This document shows positions 62,585 to 64,000 of a stretch of 64,000 nt of DNA, one piece after another. Made by a program: the position numbers and the translations under genes. The DNA is taken from positions 1 to 64,000 of the forward strand of contig NZ_JACHJO010000012.1 of assembly GCF_014203695.1 (NCBI RefSeq), in the 5' to 3' direction. The notes under the pieces are model-generated. The model saw only the letters and a program-made list of their open reading frames with translations, searched no databases and had not been told where the DNA came from. Positions within the stretch are counted from its first letter, which is position 1; each line of letters starts with the position of its first letter. The stretch is from Nocardiopsis algeriensis (GTDB lineage: Bacteria > Actinomycetota > Actinomycetes > Streptosporangiales > Streptosporangiaceae).

Positions 62585-62850
62585 GCGGCCTGGACCGGGC
62601 CTTGGAAGCCCTCATCGCCGGACAGTGGATCCTCACGCTGGAGGATGACGGCAACGGCAACGAAAAGATCGTCGCCCGCCGCCCCGTGGGCTGGACCGGC
62701 CCCGGCGACCCGTACGAGCGGCTGGTGGCCGACGACCACGCCGCCATGCACCGCCTGCTCACCCGGCGCCACGAGAGCGAGGACACCACCCCCACGCTGC
62801 GCGGCATCGGACGGCAGTTCCCCACCCTGGGCGGGGTGATGGGCGAATGA
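62581..62850 (+). CDS. small hypothetical protein
   Basis: 89 residues, acidic at the N-terminus: LDRALEALIAGQWILTLEDD, GNGNEKIVARRPVGWTGPGD, then YERLVADDHAAMHRLLTRRH. Not recognised. GTG 62581 overlaps the previous stop (GTGA); its own stop overlaps the next ATG (ATGA). Confidence 0.72.
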   Translation: MSGLDRALEALIAGQWILTLEDDGNGNEKIVARRPVGWTGPGDPYERLVADDHAAMHRLLTRRHESEDTTPTLRGIGRQFPTLGGVMGE

Positions 62851-63632
62851 GCGCCACGCTTTCCCGACAGGGACTCCGCCTGGACACCAAAGCCCCGGCC
62901 GCCTTGAGCGGCGACCGGGCCGCACGGACCCTCACCCCTCCCGCTGCCACGGAACCCCCCGACACCGCAGCGGCCACCACCACTGCCGAGCTGCGCCGGG
63001 TCTTCGACGCTCCGCGCGGGCGGCGCTTCGCCCGGCCCGGCGCCCGCACAGCAGCCCAAAGCGCTGCACAGTCCGACCGGACCGGCGTCCGTCCGGCTGC
63101 TTCCCGGCTGGCTTCGCGTCCGGCCTCCCAGCCCGGCTACCGCCCTTCCGGCAGCTCGGCCAACCCGACGGCCACAGCTCCTGAAGCACAGTCGCCGCAA
63201 GCGGCACGGCACGGGCACATCCCCCTGGTGTGCCTGGGCCGCACCCCCCGCGAGCGTGCGTTGCTGGCGCAGATGCCCGACGACCCCCGGGTGCGCCGCC
63301 GCCTGATCCACGGCGAGCTGCCGGCGTGGATGGACAACGTCACCTTTGAGGCCGAGCTGGTCGAGCCGCCAGATTTGCGTCCACGCAAAGCCCCTGCCCC
63401 TGGCCCTGGTGACGGCCCTCCGTCCGAGCCCGTGCGCATCCCCCGGCCCCGGCGTGAGCAGAAGCCGGCCCCGCCACTGCCGCGCAGGTCCGGCCGCCGC
63501 CGCTCCGACTGGCCGCCTCGCCCGGCCAGCCACCGCAAGCCCCGCAAGCGGCGCACGGGCCTGACCCTGGCCGGTTATGTCCTCGCTTCGGCGTTCGGTG
63601 CGTTGGGCCACCACCTCTACGGGCTGCTGTAA
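62847..63632 (+). CDS. hypothetical protein with C-terminal membrane anchor
   Basis: 261 residues. A low-complexity Ala/Pro/Arg-rich N-terminal half (PGARTAAQSAAQSDRTGVRP) leads to a compact conserved-looking core at about 118-170 (HGHIPLVCLGRTPRERALLA, then DPRVRRRLIHGELPAWMDNV). A Pro/Arg-rich linker and a final hydrophobic segment (TLAGYVLASAFGALGHHLYG) follow, so it is probably tail-anchored. Not recognised. It is the last of four overlapping genes, closed by a hairpin. Confidence 0.7.
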   Translation: MSATLSRQGLRLDTKAPAALSGDRAARTLTPPAATEPPDTAAATTTAELRRVFDAPRGRRFARPGARTAAQSAAQSDRTGVRPAASRLASRPASQPGYRPSGSSANPTATAPEAQSPQAARHGHIPLVCLGRTPRERALLAQMPDDPRVRRRLIHGELPAWMDNVTFEAELVEPPDLRPRKAPAPGPGDGPPSEPVRIPRPRREQKPAPPLPRRSGRRRSDWPPRPASHRKPRKRRTGLTLAGYVLASAFGALGHHLYGLL

Positions 63633-63647
63633 CCTCCGACGGCTATC

Positions 63648-63682
63648 CCGCGGGCGGAGAGACTCGGTTGTTCCGCCCGCGG
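63648..63682 (+). terminator. terminator of the four-gene cassette
   Basis: CCGCGGGCGGA and TCCGCCCGCGG form a perfect 11-bp stem with a 13-base loop, 16 bases after the last stop. Confidence 0.75.
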
Positions 63683-64000
63683 CTCGGAAACGGGCGAGCA
63701 GGCCAACCGGACGAAGGCAGGCTCGGCGAACCCCTTGACGCCGCCACGCGGAGCCCGGAAGCCCACAGGCGTGCGATGTGTCAGAAGGGCGTGGGAGCAC
63801 TCCCGAGCCACAGAATTCCTGTGGTCTTTTTCCGGAGAAACGCCGTCGCGTCCGGTTCCGGAGCTGAATCTCTGAAGGGAAAAGCACGTGCCGTTCTGCG
63901 CCGCCCTGGAGGGTCGAGGTGATGGCCGGCCGCCTTGCGGAACACCTCGATGCCGCTGCCTGCCAGGGGGAAGTGTGTCTCCTGGCCTGGGCATCTCCTG
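63683..64000. other. no gene recognised at the right edge
   Basis: Frames here lack ribosome sites and protein-like patterns. A gene entering from beyond the edge cannot be excluded. Confidence 0.4.

Noticed and set aside
63617-63994. Minus-strand frame of 125 codons at the right edge
   Set aside because: Its composition is not protein-like, and it covers the terminator hairpin of the four-gene cassette.

Overview
The window is about 72% GC by eye, with dense, often overlapping genes, frequent GTG/TTG starts and many GC-rich hairpin terminators. This is an actinobacterial chromosome. A cutinase closely resembling Thermobifida enzymes, together with Lsr2, SigE-family sigma, DUF3151, DUF397/DUF5753 and glycolipid-binding genes, points to the Nocardiopsaceae (Nocardiopsis or a close relative). 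The genus is an inference.

Layout. 0.3-3.2 kb is an old integration scar: lsr2, a self-inhibited Fic enzyme with its own winged-helix domain, and a dead tyrosine integrase beside tRNA-Ser(GCU). 3.3-10.3 kb carries a SigE-family sigma factor, a secreted-protein/MauE-like pair, a lipoprotein, the aromatic aminotransferase pat, a membrane protein and a regulator. 10.4-19.4 kb is housekeeping: murA, purA-purD-purC (with a pseudoknot-like leader before purA), DUF3151, class II aldolase fba with a DasR-like box, a membrane protein, three 59-bp repeats and pyrE. 19.4-21.4 kb has cutA, a GNAT enzyme and small hypotheticals. 21.5-25.5 kb is an accessory island of immunity-type genes (two Imm49, one YezG-like, one unknown) with no toxin gene in sight.

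25.6-35.3 kb holds a NYN-domain protein, a TPR-like protein, a cobalamin riboswitch controlling nrdA-nrdB, putP, a glycolipid-binding protein and nadE. The NrdB has phenylalanine at the radical-tyrosine site and the full class Ic (Mn/Fe) ligand set. 35.7-40.3 kb has an acyltransferase, a hydrolase and a sugar isomerase/kinase pair. 40.7-48.3 kb is a LAL-type LuxR regulator followed by a five-gene branched-chain-amino-acid-type ABC transporter operon. 49.0-52.0 kb has a secreted PET-hydrolase-type cutinase, a ChaB/Rho_N protein and a cytochrome P450 lacking the ExxR motif.

52.4-60.0 kb is the most system-like region: five translationally coupled genes, SWIM zinc finger - DUF5691 - MoxR AAA+ - DUF5682 - VWA. 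The architecture resembles MoxR/VWA chaperone or conflict systems, and the DUF5682 protein carries paired GxxH motifs like the TraB/ChaN/EreA superfamily. 60.0-63.7 kb is again accessory: an AbrB-type antitoxin whose RelE-like toxin is broken by an in-frame stop, an XRE-DUF5753/DUF397 regulator pair, and a divergent cassette of four overlapping unknown genes ending in a membrane-anchored protein.
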